Origin: Reyranella sp049323495 | GTDB lineage: Bacteria; Pseudomonadota; Alphaproteobacteria; Reyranellales; Reyranellaceae | Direction: 5' to 3' | Length of the DNA stretch: 64,000 nucleotides | Assembly: GCA_049323495.1 (NCBI GenBank) | Contig: JBMONG010000033.1 | Location: 424,261-488,260 of the forward strand | Made by a program: the position numbers and the translations under genes | Notes under the pieces: generated by a model | Told to the model about the DNA's origin: nothing | Seen by the model: only the letters and a program-made list of their open reading frames with translations | Database searches by the model: none | Shown: positions 1-7,988 of the stretch, piece by piece | How the letters are laid out: each line of letters opens with the position of its first letter | Numbering within the stretch: position 1 is the first letter of the stretch

Positions 1-1064
1 GCCCCGGCCAGCGCGCGATGGCAGGAATGATACATGGTGACGATGGTATCGGCGCCGGCCGCGACCGCGCCTTCGACCAGGCCGCGGTGGATCGCCTGCT
101 CGCGTTCCTTGAAGCGCGCGGCCTGGCCGCCGCAGGCGTAGGAGAAGCCGGAATCCTGCGGCAGCTCCAGCAGCTCGAGATTGGGCACGGCGGCCAGCAG
201 CCGGCGGACGCTCTCGACCGTGGCGCCGATGCCGAGATGCTCGTGGATGACGACGCGGCGCTTGGGCTGGCCGGCGACGAAGCGCGCCGCGAGCGCCGCG
301 AGGTTGCCGGCGAGGAACTCGCTGACATGGCCGAGGTCGAAGGATGGCGGCTCGACGTCCTTCTCCAGCTCGTCGAAGTTCTTCGTGCAGGTCGGACACC
401 AGGTCAGCACCTTCGAGGCGCCCGACTGGCCGAAGCGCTGGAAGGTGCGATGCCCGATGCGCTCGTAGGTCGGCAGGTCGGCCTCCAGGAACTGGTAGAC
501 GCCACAGCAATGCGCCGTGCCGCCCACGACGTCGAAGTCGAGATCGAGCGCATCGAGGATGTCCATGACGTTCAGCACGATGTGCGGCGTGCGCAGCACG
601 TTGCAGCCCGTATAGAACAGCACGTCGGCATCGCGGCGCTCCGCCGGCGCGAGGATGCGCTTCAGCGTGTCGGACGGCAGCTGCATGCTGGCCAACAGCC
701 GCACCGCCTGCGCCATGTGACGGAAGCGGTTGGCGGCATTGGCCGCACCGACGTCACGCGCCCGCGTGGCCTCCAGCGCCTTCAGCTTGGCGACGGTCAC
801 CCATTGGCGGACATTGATCTCCTCGGGGCAGGCGGCCGTGCAGCGCGCGCTGCCGTCGCAGGCGCCCAGCCATTGTTGCAGCAGGTCGGCCGGCGCAGCC
901 CCGCGCGTCAGCGCGACCAGTTCGCCGATGCGGTCCGTGGCCGCATCGCGATCCAGGCCGATCTCGCGGGCCGTCGGACAGGCTTCGAAACAGTGGCCGC
1001 AGCCGGTGCAACGCTCGGCGGCCGCGAGGGCCAGGGCCTCCAGACGTTCGGCATAAGCACTCAT
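1..1064 (-). CDS. (Fe-S)-binding oxidoreductase subunit, CCG-domain (partial, C-terminus outside window)
   Basis: Resembles the iron-sulfur subunits of glycolate oxidase and heterodisulfide reductase (GlpC/HdrD type), which pass electrons between a flavin partner and an acceptor. The N-terminus has one ferredoxin-like cluster motif (CTGCGHCFEACP, residues about 18-29) and a second Cys group (CDGSARCTAACP). Two cysteine-rich CCG-type repeats follow: one around GGTAHCCG, and another around YACGG with SCHR near the window edge. The ATG at 1064 has GGAGGA just upstream. The frame is open to base 1, so about 354 codons are seen and the true C-terminus is missing. No flavoprotein partner is visible. 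The electron donor and substrate cannot be named. Confidence 0.8.
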   Translation of the reverse strand, partial: MSAYAERLEALALAAAERCTGCGHCFEACPTAREIGLDRDAATDRIGELVALTRGAAPADLLQQWLGACDGSARCTAACPEEINVRQWVTVAKLKALEATRARDVGAANAANRFRHMAQAVRLLASMQLPSDTLKRILAPAERRDADVLFYTGCNVLRTPHIVLNVMDILDALDLDFDVVGGTAHCCGVYQFLEADLPTYERIGHRTFQRFGQSGASKVLTWCPTCTKNFDELEKDVEPPSFDLGHVSEFLAGNLAALAARFVAGQPKRRVVIHEHLGIGATVESVRRLLAAVPNLELLELPQDSGFSYACGGQAARFKEREQAIHRGLVEGAVAAGADTIVTMYHSCHRALAG

Positions 1065-1214
1065 GGCGATCCTCCGTACGCATCGCCAGTGGGCCGCGCC
1101 GCAGCTTGCGCTGTCAAGCCTGGCCGCGGCTGCCTGCCGGCGAACCTTCGATCGCAGCCGAACCGTCGCGCGAACCGCCGAGGGCAGAGTGGCGGCCTCA
1201 ACCAGGAGGACGAC

Positions 1215-1640
1215 ATGACCGTGACCTGCGCCATCCGCTACGTGATCGATCCCTTCAAGCGCGCCGCCTTCGAGACCTATGCCCGCAACTGGCTCGCCAT
1301 CATTCCCGCCTGCGGCGGCGACCTGATCGGCTACTTCATGCCCCACGAGGGCACCAACAACATCGCCCACGCCCTCATCTCCTTCGAGAGCCTGGCCGCC
1401 TACGAAGGCTAAAGCATGATGAGGCCGGCTGGCATCAGCCGGCCTCATCATGCCCTCTCGAACCACGATCACCTTTGCGCGCGAATGAGATGAGGTGCGC
1501 GCGCACCTCATCTCATTCCGCTCTACAGGGCGCGGCTGCAAACCGATCCGGCGGGCGCCGCGAACTTCCGCTTCGCTGAAAGCGAGCGCTTCATCCTGAG
1601 CGAGGAGCGCACCTGGCTGCGCCCGGTCGAGGCCGTGTGA
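1215..1640 (+). pseudogene. NIPSNAP-family protein gene split by a 114-bp insertion
   Basis: The 5' part (1215-1408, starting MTVTCAIRYVIDPFKR after an AGGAGG-like site) and the 3' part (1523-1640, ending ERTWLRPVEAV) together make one NIPSNAP-type protein of about 103 residues, the usual size. They are separated by a two-hairpin repeat. Removing 114 bases (element plus one copy of the flanking CTA) rejoins GAAGG to CTACAGG, giving an uninterrupted AAYEGYRARL. The insertion length is a multiple of three, but the left junction creates a TAA at 1410-1412, so translation would stop after 65 residues. The function of bacterial NIPSNAP proteins is poorly defined. The shortened product is probably non-functional because it lacks the second half of the ferredoxin-like fold. 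Confidence 0.85.
1409..1525 (+). mobile_element. Two-hairpin MITE-like element, copy 1 (with flanking CTA duplication)
   Basis: The element (1412-1522, 111 bp) is bounded by CTA at 1409-1411 and 1523-1525, consistent with a 2-3 bp (TA/CTA) target duplication. It contains an 18-bp stem with a 4-nt loop (1414-1453) and a perfect 36-bp palindrome (1483-1518), joined by a 29-nt linker. A second copy in reverse orientation lies at 19018-19128. The ends (TAAAGC... and ...GCTCTA) are imperfect inverted repeats. No transposase is encoded, so any movement must be in trans. Confidence 0.85.
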
Positions 1641-1661
1641 TCGGCCGCTGGCCCAGGCAAC

Positions 1662-2168
1662 CTACTGGCGGACGCGCCGGTTGTAGTTCAGCTCCTCCGG
1701 CGTCGGCTTCAGGCCCACCGCGATGCGATAGCTGCCGCTGTCGCGCGGCACCACCAGCGACAGCTCCTCCTGCGAGCTGCCGCGCGGGTTGGCCGCGGAC
1801 AGGCGGAAGTCGGCGGTGAACTCCGCGCTCTGCACGACCCTGTCGGCGCCGTCGAGCACCCGCACGAAATAGGGCACGCGCGTCTGCCCTCCCTGGACCG
1901 AGGGCCCGGCATTCACCTCGATGCGCATGACCAGCGTCACGTCGATCTGGCTGCGTCTCGCGCTGCAGGCCGTGCGCGCGCCGGCCAGCACCGCCTCGTA
2001 GGCGATGTCTCGCGGATCCCGGCCCGCTCCCGGCTTGAAGTGGGTGAGCCGGCTGGCATCCTCGACCGTGAACGACGCCGGACAGTAGACGGGACCCTTG
2101 TCGGACGAGCCGCCGCAGGCGGCCAAGGTCAGCGCCAGCATGATCGGCGCGGCAGGGAGACACTTCAT
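1662..2168 (-). CDS. Putative lipoprotein of unknown function
   Basis: A 168-residue protein with a lipoprotein signal peptide: MKCL, a hydrophobic stretch, then the lipobox LAAC at residues 15-18, followed by GGSSDKG. It should therefore be lipidated and envelope-anchored. The mature part has several Cys residues (near PVYCPASF and ARTACSARR) and a beta-rich C-terminal half with alternating hydrophobic residues; I recognise no family. An in-frame ATG three codons upstream (2177) is an alternative start, and neither has a clear ribosome binding site. The gene is transcribed away from ispH and ends just after the broken NIPSNAP gene. Confidence 0.7.
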   Translation of the reverse strand: MKCLPAAPIMLALTLAACGGSSDKGPVYCPASFTVEDASRLTHFKPGAGRDPRDIAYEAVLAGARTACSARRSQIDVTLVMRIEVNAGPSVQGGQTRVPYFVRVLDGADRVVQSAEFTADFRLSAANPRGSSQEELSLVVPRDSGSYRIAVGLKPTPEELNYNRRVRQ

Positions 2169-2452
2169 CGGAGTCATGCCGCGAACTTGTGCGCACCGCC
2201 AGGAACGTGCCGGTCGGCCATCCCGGCACGGCTGCACCACGGGCCGCCCCTTTCGGGACCCCGGACCGCCTGTACCGGCGATTGTGCCGCAATAACCGGC
2301 TCGGTCATGTCGCTTTCCCCGCTGCGGCGGCTTTGTTACGGTGCCGCACCAATCCGCTGTTGCCAATCTGTCGCGCTTGGAGTCTAGGCAATGGTCCGCG
2401 GCCCTGCAAGCGAAGGCGCCGCGATCCGTTGACCCTGCTCCGAACGAGCTTC

Positions 2453-3403
2453 ATGACTGAATCGAGACTCCCCCTCACGATCCTGCTCGCAAGCCCGCGC
2501 GGCTTCTGCGCCGGAGTCGATCGCGCGATCCAGATCGTCGAGCGTGCCATCGAGCGCTACGGTGCGCCGGTCTATGTCCGTCACGAGATCGTGCACAATC
2601 GCCATGTGGTGCAGACGCTCGAAGCCAAAGGCGCGATCTTCGTCGACGAACTCGACGAGGTGCCCGACGACCGGCCCGTCGTGTTCTCTGCGCACGGCGT
2701 GCCGAAATCGGTGCCGGCCGAAGCCGCGCGCCGGAAGCTGCTGTATCTCGACGCCACCTGCCCGCTGGTCTCAAAGGTCCATCGCGAGGCGGAGCGGCAC
2801 CACGCCTCCGGCCGCCTCGTCATCCTGATCGGCCATGCCGGGCACCCCGAGGTCGTCGGCACCATGGGCCAGCTGCCGCAAGGGTCGGTGCTGCTGGTCG
2901 AGGACGTGGCGCAGGCCGAAGCGGTAGAGGTGCCCGATCCCGCGAACGTCGCCTATGCCACCCAGACCACGCTCTCCGTGGACGATACGGTCGGCATCGT
3001 GGCCGCCTTGCGCCGCCGCTTTCCGGAGATCCACGGCCCGAAGCAGGAGGACATCTGCTACGCCACGACAAACCGGCAGGGAGCCGTGAAGGCGATCGCC
3101 GCGCGCTGCGACGCGCTGATCGTCATCGGGGCGCCGAACTCGTCCAATTCGATGAGGCTCGTCGAAGTGGCGGCCGCCAGCGGGTGCCGCCGGTCGCGGC
3201 TGGTGCAGCGCGCGGCCGAAATGGACTGGTCGTGGCTCGACGGCGTATGCCGGCTCGGCATCACGGCAGGCGCGTCCGCCCCGGAGATGCTGGTGGAGGA
3301 GTTCGTCGCCGCCTGCCGCGAACGCTATGACGTGACGATCGAGGAAGTGCAGACCACCCAGGAAAGCGTCATCTTCAAGCTGCCGCGCACGCTGGTCGCG
3401 TGA
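2453..3403 (+). CDS. ispH: 4-hydroxy-3-methylbut-2-enyl diphosphate reductase
   Basis: Last enzyme of the MEP isoprenoid pathway; it converts HMBPP to IPP and DMAPP with a [4Fe-4S] cluster. The three cluster cysteines are visible in family context: PRGFCAGVDRAI (Cys19), DATCPLVSK and ICYATTNRQGA. The conserved SAHGV and GHAGHPEV histidine motifs and the C-terminal GITAGASAPE are present. At 316 residues it has normal length. The start MTESRLPL was chosen because it directly precedes the conserved LLASPRGFC; the frame is open further upstream but is not conserved-looking. thrB follows 10 bp downstream, the usual alphaproteobacterial ispH-thrB-rnhA order. Confidence 0.97.
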   Translation: MTESRLPLTILLASPRGFCAGVDRAIQIVERAIERYGAPVYVRHEIVHNRHVVQTLEAKGAIFVDELDEVPDDRPVVFSAHGVPKSVPAEAARRKLLYLDATCPLVSKVHREAERHHASGRLVILIGHAGHPEVVGTMGQLPQGSVLLVEDVAQAEAVEVPDPANVAYATQTTLSVDDTVGIVAALRRRFPEIHGPKQEDICYATTNRQGAVKAIAARCDALIVIGAPNSSNSMRLVEVAAASGCRRSRLVQRAAEMDWSWLDGVCRLGITAGASAPEMLVEEFVAACRERYDVTIEEVQTTQESVIFKLPRTLVA

Positions 3404-3413
3404 TGGTGCCCTG

Positions 3414-4367
3414 ATGGCGGTCTACACGGAAGTCGGCGACGCCGAGCTGGAGGCGTTCCTCGCCGAGTACGACATCGGCGAGGCAGAATCGTTCAAGGGC
3501 ATCGCCGAAGGCGTCGAGAACTCGAACTACCTGCTGACCACCGGCGCGGGACAGTACATTGTCACGCTGTACGAGAAGCGTGTCGATCCCAGGGAACTGC
3601 CGTTCTTCCTCGGCCTGCTCGACCATCTGGCGGCCCGCGGCATCAACTGTCCGCGGCCGATCCACGGTCGCGACGGCCAGGCGCTGCGGACCCTGGCAGG
3701 CAAGCCCGCGGCCATCACGAGCTTCCTGCAGGGCTTGTGGCCCCGGCGCATTCTCCTCGCACACTGCGGTCCCGTGGGCGAGGCGCTGGCGGCGCTGCAT
3801 CTTGCCGGCCGCGACTTCCCCCTGCGTCGGCCGAACGCCCTGTCGGTCACGAGCTGGCGACCGCTCTTCGAGGCCTCGCGGCGCCATGTCGACGACGGCG
3901 CCCTCATCCGCGAGCTGGAGGAAGAGCTCGACTACCTCGAAGCCCATTGGCCGCAGGGGCTGGCGTCGGGCGTCATCCACGCGGACCTGTTCAACGACAA
4001 TGTCTTCTTCCTGCACGAGAGACTGTCGGGACTGATCGACTTCTACTTCGCCTGCAACGACGCCTTCGCCTATGACATCGCGATCTGCCTGAACGCCTGG
4101 TGCTTCGAGCCGGACAATGCCTTCAATGCCACCAAGGGAAGGGCGCTGCTGCAGGGCTACGAGAGCGTCCGAGCCCTCGGCGGGGACGAGCGGGACGTGC
4201 TGCCGCTGCTCGCGCGCGGTGCGGCGCTGCGCTTCCTGCTGACGCGCCTCTACGACTGGGTGCATACGCCCGAGGGCGCCCTGGTCAAGCGCAAGGACCC
4301 GAAGGAATATCTCGCCAAGCTGCGCTTCCATCGCGCGACGAAGTCGATCGGGGACTACGGCCTGTGA
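3414..4367 (+). CDS. thrB: Homoserine kinase (APH-fold type)
   Basis: Phosphorylates L-homoserine on the path to threonine. This is the alphaproteobacterial/Pseudomonas type with an aminoglycoside-phosphotransferase fold, not the GHMP-kinase type. Visible motifs are the N-terminal nucleotide-binding region (GVENSNYLL), the catalytic loop GVIHADLFNDNVFF and the metal-binding LIDFYFACND. At 317 residues it is full length. Its stop codon overlaps the rnhA start by 4 bp (GTGA), so the two are probably translationally coupled. Confidence 0.95.
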   Translation: MAVYTEVGDAELEAFLAEYDIGEAESFKGIAEGVENSNYLLTTGAGQYIVTLYEKRVDPRELPFFLGLLDHLAARGINCPRPIHGRDGQALRTLAGKPAAITSFLQGLWPRRILLAHCGPVGEALAALHLAGRDFPLRRPNALSVTSWRPLFEASRRHVDDGALIRELEEELDYLEAHWPQGLASGVIHADLFNDNVFFLHERLSGLIDFYFACNDAFAYDIAICLNAWCFEPDNAFNATKGRALLQGYESVRALGGDERDVLPLLARGAALRFLLTRLYDWVHTPEGALVKRKDPKEYLAKLRFHRATKSIGDYGL

Positions 4368-4807
4368 CTGCCGCTGCGGTCGAGATCTTCACCGACGGGG
4401 CCTGCAGCGGGAACCCGGGACCCGGCGGGTGGGGCGCCATCCTGCGCATGGGCGACCACGAGCGCGAGCTGTCGGGCGGCGAGCCCGCCACCACCAACAA
4501 CCGCATGGAGCTCATGGCGGCGATCATGGCGCTGGAGGCGCTGAAGCGGCCCTGCAAGGTGCGCCTCTATACGGACAGCATCTATGTCCGCGACGGCGTC
4601 ACGAAGTGGATCCACGGCTGGAAGAAGAACGGCTGGCGCACCGCCGACAAGAAGCCGGTGAAGAACGTCGAGCTCTGGCAGCGCCTCGACGCCGCCCGCG
4701 GCGCCCATCAGGTCGAGTGGCACTGGGTGAAGGGCCACAGCGGACATCCGGAGAACGAGCGCGCCGACCAGCTGGCGCGCGGCGAGATCGCGCGGCTGCG
4801 CTCTTAG
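4364..4807 (+). CDS. rnhA: Ribonuclease HI
   Basis: Cleaves the RNA strand of RNA-DNA hybrids. The four metal-binding acidic residues are present: Asp11 (FTDGACSGNPGPGG), Glu49 (NNRMEL), Asp71 (LYTDSIYV) and Asp135 (ENERADQLA). So are His125 in VKGHSGHPEN and the basic handle region HGWKKNGWRTADKKPVKN typical of E. coli-like RNase HI. At 147 residues it has family length. The GTG start overlaps the thrB stop and gives the shortest frame retaining the conserved N-terminus. It converges on the next gene with a 16-bp gap. Confidence 0.96.
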   Translation: MTAAAVEIFTDGACSGNPGPGGWGAILRMGDHERELSGGEPATTNNRMELMAAIMALEALKRPCKVRLYTDSIYVRDGVTKWIHGWKKNGWRTADKKPVKNVELWQRLDAARGAHQVEWHWVKGHSGHPENERADQLARGEIARLRS

Positions 4808-4823
4808 TTCCGCGCGTGCGCCG

Positions 4824-5447
4824 TCAGCTCCGCTTGGGCTGCGTCGGCACCGGCTTCTTTTCCGAGACCTTCTCGTAGACCAGATCGAAGCCCTCGCGCA
4901 CGCCGTCGCAGGGATTGTCACCTTCGGCCAGCCGCCACACCTGCGACTTGCCGGAGCGCTTGAAGTTCAGCAGGCCGCCCACCTTGCAGGCCGCGCCGTT
5001 CTCGACCTTGGCGACCCGGAACGCCACCTCGCCGCGAATCTGCACCAGGCCCGGCGCGATCTTCTCGACCACGCCGTCGATGGATGCCCAGTCGCCCTCG
5101 GTGCCGGGCGAGACGCTGTCGATGCGGCCCTTCACCACCCAGAGGCCGCCTTGCCGCGTGACCGTGACATCGCCGCGCTTTGCCCCCTTCACCTTCGCGT
5201 AGCGACCCCAGACGATCCGGCGCGCGTCGGCAAAGAGCTTGGCCTCCGCATCGGAGACGATCTCCGTCCGTTCCACGCGCGGCGCGGCCGCCGGCAGGGG
5301 CGAGGACAGGCCGCTGGTCGAGGCCCCCTGCTCCACGGTCGGGGCCTGCGCCGGCGGCGGGGCCGGGTAGTAGGCATTCGGTTGCTGCTGCTGCGCGAAG
5401 GCGGCGCCGGCGGTCAGCAGGACGGCGAAGAAAGCAAACGGTTTCAT
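4824..5447 (-). CDS. Secreted protein of unknown function
   Basis: A 207-residue protein with a Sec signal peptide (MKPFAFFAVLLTAGAAFAQ, cleavage probably after AFA). A Gln/Pro/Ala-rich low-complexity stretch (residues about 20-55) is followed by a folded-looking domain with two Cys (NGAACKVGG and DNPCDGV) that could pair in the periplasm. I recognise no family. The gene is in the same direction as, and about 30 bp downstream of, the TPR protein gene, so the two may be co-transcribed and both act in the envelope. Confidence 0.75.
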   Translation of the reverse strand: MKPFAFFAVLLTAGAAFAQQQQPNAYYPAPPPAQAPTVEQGASTSGLSSPLPAAAPRVERTEIVSDAEAKLFADARRIVWGRYAKVKGAKRGDVTVTRQGGLWVVKGRIDSVSPGTEGDWASIDGVVEKIAPGLVQIRGEVAFRVAKVENGAACKVGGLLNFKRSGKSQVWRLAEGDNPCDGVREGFDLVYEKVSEKKPVPTQPKRS

Positions 5448-5480
5448 TCGGTTGGTTCCTATATCGAGGGGACGAAGGTA

Positions 5481-6287
5481 CTAGCGCTTTCCGGCAGGAC
5501 GTGACGGTGCCTGTGCCGCTCCCGGCAGTTCGCCGCGCAGCCCCGCCTCTGCGCGGAGCGCGGCATCGGAACCCGGCGGCACGAGGCGCAGCACGGAGCT
5601 GAAATCGGCGTTGGCGGAAAGGCGATCGCCCCGCGCCAGGTTGGCGAAGGCGCGCTCGAGCAGCGCCTCGGAATGGCTCGGTGCAATCTTCAGCGCCCGC
5701 CCCGCATCCTCGAGCGCGCGCGCCGGGTTGCCCGCGTTGCGCCACGCGGCGGCCCGCAGGACCAGGATCTCCACGTCGTTTGCGCGCAGCGCCAGGGCGC
5801 GGTCGAAATCGGAGATGGCGCGTGGCCAGGCCTTCATGGCCGCAAAGCTGAGGCCGCGGTCGATCCACAGATCGGCATCGTTGCCCTTGAGCTCCAGCGC
5901 CCGGCTCTGCGCCTCGACGGCCTTCTCGGCAGCGCCGGCCTCGCCATAGGCCTGTCCCGCCTGGGCCCACAGCTCGGCCCGCAGGCCGGGCCTGTCGCGG
6001 CCCATGTCCCGGGCGATCGCCTCGAACTGCGCCGCCGCCTGGACGTAGCGGCCGGCGCCGTACATCGCCGTCGCGACGCAGTGGCGCGCCGCCAGCCCGC
6101 CCCCCTGCCCGTGCCATTTCTCGGCGACGGGCAGCGCCTTCAGCGGATCGCGCCGCGCGAGGTCCATGCACTCGTTGTAGAGGAGCAGATGGTCCGGCGT
6201 CTCCTGAGGCAGCCCCAACCCCTGCGCGGCGGCCGGGAGGGCCGCGAGCAGCAGAAGGGCAGCAGGCGTCGAGCGAGCGAACATCAT
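5481..6287 (-). CDS. Secreted tetratricopeptide-repeat protein
   Basis: A 268-residue protein that starts MMFARSTPAALLLLAALPAAAQG, a clear signal peptide. Residues about 60-235 form at least four TPR-like helical repeats, for example around GAGRYVQAAAQFEAIARD, RGLSFAAMKAWPRAISDF and GNPARALEDAGRALKI. TPR proteins are protein-interaction scaffolds; the partner here is unknown. The adjacent downstream gene encodes another secreted protein, which suggests a two-gene envelope unit. Confidence 0.8.
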   Translation of the reverse strand: MMFARSTPAALLLLAALPAAAQGLGLPQETPDHLLLYNECMDLARRDPLKALPVAEKWHGQGGGLAARHCVATAMYGAGRYVQAAAQFEAIARDMGRDRPGLRAELWAQAGQAYGEAGAAEKAVEAQSRALELKGNDADLWIDRGLSFAAMKAWPRAISDFDRALALRANDVEILVLRAAAWRNAGNPARALEDAGRALKIAPSHSEALLERAFANLARGDRLSANADFSSVLRLVPPGSDAALRAEAGLRGELPGAAQAPSRPAGKR

Positions 6288-6323
6288 GCTTGAAAAGAAC
6301 AGGGTCGCGGCGATCCTGACAAG

Positions 6324-7193
6324 ATGACAGGACGACTTTTCATCTTCGGGCTGGGCTTCTGTGGCCTTGAAATCGCCAAGCTTGCGAGGGACGCGGGCTG
6401 GACGGTGGCCGGCACCGTCCGCACGGCGGACAAGGCGGCGCGGCTGCGCGCGCGCGGCCTGGAGGCGCATGTCTTCGACGGCACCGGGCCGCTGCCGGCC
6501 ACGGCGCTCGAACGGGCCTCGCACGTCCTGTGCACGATCGCGCCCGGCGAGCCGGGGGGCGACCCGGTCCTGAGTACCTGCGCACGGCGGCTGCAGGAGG
6601 CGCGCTGGCTGGGCTACCTGTCGACGACGGGCGTCTACGGCAACAGCGACGGGACCTGGGTCGACGAGAGCACGCCGCCGCGGCCCGCCCAGCCGCGCAG
6701 CGTCCGGCGGCTGGCGGCCGAGCGCGGATGGCAGGCCCTGGGGCTCGAGATCGGGGCGGCCGTCGACATCTTCCGGCTGCCGGGCATCTACGGTCCCGGC
6801 CGCAGCGCCATCGACCAGGTGAAGGCCGGCACTGCACGACGGATCGACAAGCCGGGACAGGTCTTCTCGCGCATTCATGTCGAGGACGTCGCGGGCGCCG
6901 TGCTGAAGGCGGTCGGCCGCCGGGCCGCCGGTGCCATCTACAATGTCGCCGACGACCTGCCGGCCTCCACCGCAGACGTCGTCGCCTTCGCCTGCGCGCT
7001 GCTCGGGCAGCCGGCGCCGCCGCTCATCCCCTGGGATGAAGCCGCCGCCACGATGAGTCCGATGGCCCGCTCCTTCTATGCCGAGAACCGGCGCGTGCGG
7101 AACGACCGCGTGAAGACCGAGCTCGGCCTGGCGCTGCGCTACCCGACCTACCGGGAAGGGCTGCGGGCGATCCATGCCCTTTCGGAGGGCTAG
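6324..7193 (+). CDS. NAD(P)-dependent epimerase/dehydratase-like SDR (YeeZ-like)
   Basis: A 289-residue extended-SDR-like protein. The dinucleotide-binding motif is FIFGLGFCGLEIA (residues 6-18), followed by STTGVYGN, where extended SDRs carry the Ser/Thr and Tyr of the active site, and a substrate loop RLPGIYGPGRSAID. The usual YxxxK lysine is not obvious after VYGN, as in YeeZ-like members, so catalysis is uncertain. It converges with the next gene, sharing 4 bp at the stop codons (7190-7193). Confidence 0.75.
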   Translation: MTGRLFIFGLGFCGLEIAKLARDAGWTVAGTVRTADKAARLRARGLEAHVFDGTGPLPATALERASHVLCTIAPGEPGGDPVLSTCARRLQEARWLGYLSTTGVYGNSDGTWVDESTPPRPAQPRSVRRLAAERGWQALGLEIGAAVDIFRLPGIYGPGRSAIDQVKAGTARRIDKPGQVFSRIHVEDVAGAVLKAVGRRAAGAIYNVADDLPASTADVVAFACALLGQPAPPLIPWDEAAATMSPMARSFYAENRRVRNDRVKTELGLALRYPTYREGLRAIHALSEG

Positions 7194-7945
7194 GACGCGA
7201 GCTCCTCGACCGTCGCGATGAGCCGGGCGATATCGGCAGGGGTGCTCAGCCGGTGGTCGCCGCCCTTGATCAGCGTGGTGATCACCTCCGGCGCGTCGAC
7301 ATGCGCGGCGATCTGCAGCGAAAGGTCCCACGGCACGTCGGGATCGCTCTGGCCGTGCAGCAGGCGCACCGGACAGGGCAGCGACAGAGGCCTGTCGAGC
7401 AGCAGATGGTTGCGTCCCTCCTCGATCAGCTTCCAGGTGAAGACGGAGGGCTCGGGAGAATACTGCGACGGACGCTCCAGGCGGCCGTCACGCTGCAGGC
7501 GCGTCCGCTCCTCCGGCGTCAGTCCGGCGAGCAGCATGCGCTCGGTGAAGTCCGGCGCGGCGGCGATCAGCACGAGGCCGGCGAGTCGCTCCGGACGCGC
7601 GCGCGCCGCGAGCAGCGACAGCCAGCCGCCCATGCTCGAGCCGACCAGCACCAGCCGGCCCGTGGTGAGCCGGTCGAGCACGGCCAGCGAATCGTCGAGC
7701 CAGCGACCGATCGTGCCGTCCTCGAAGCGCCCCGACGATTGGCCGTGGCCGAGATAGTCGAAGCGCACGAAGGCGCGTCCCGTGCGCTGCGCCCAGGCCT
7801 CCAGCGCCAACGCCTTGGTGCCCGTCATGTCGGAGCGGAAGCCGCCCAGGAACGCGACTGTCGGCTCGCGCCCGGCCGTCGCCGCATAGGCGACCGTGTT
7901 GCCGTCGGGCCGCGCCAGCCTCTGCACCCTGTTCCCATCGGTCAT
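7190..7945 (-). CDS. Alpha/beta hydrolase (ABHD10-like serine esterase)
   Basis: A 251-residue alpha/beta-hydrolase fold. The nucleophile elbow is GSSMGG (Ser about 104), the oxyanion region is FLGGFRSDMTGTKA, the acid is probably Asp in HGQSDPDVPW and the catalytic His lies in KGGDHRLS near the C-terminus. The SDM-GTKA-L signature resembles mitochondrial ABHD10 and related bacterial esterases/thioesterases, which act on acyl-glucuronides and S-acyl groups. The substrate here is not deducible. The ATG at 7945 diverges from the glycosyltransferase gene. Confidence 0.8.
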   Translation of the reverse strand: MTDGNRVQRLARPDGNTVAYAATAGREPTVAFLGGFRSDMTGTKALALEAWAQRTGRAFVRFDYLGHGQSSGRFEDGTIGRWLDDSLAVLDRLTTGRLVLVGSSMGGWLSLLAARARPERLAGLVLIAAAPDFTERMLLAGLTPEERTRLQRDGRLERPSQYSPEPSVFTWKLIEEGRNHLLLDRPLSLPCPVRLLHGQSDPDVPWDLSLQIAAHVDAPEVITTLIKGGDHRLSTPADIARLIATVEELAS

Positions 7946-7988
7946 GCCGTGTTACGTGCCACACCGTCAGACACTTCGCCATGCGCTC

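Noticed and set aside
18..1412. Plus-strand frame of 464 codons covering the start of the window
   Set aside because: It reads antisense to the Fe-S protein and only its last 64 codons (from 1215) are a real NIPSNAP start.
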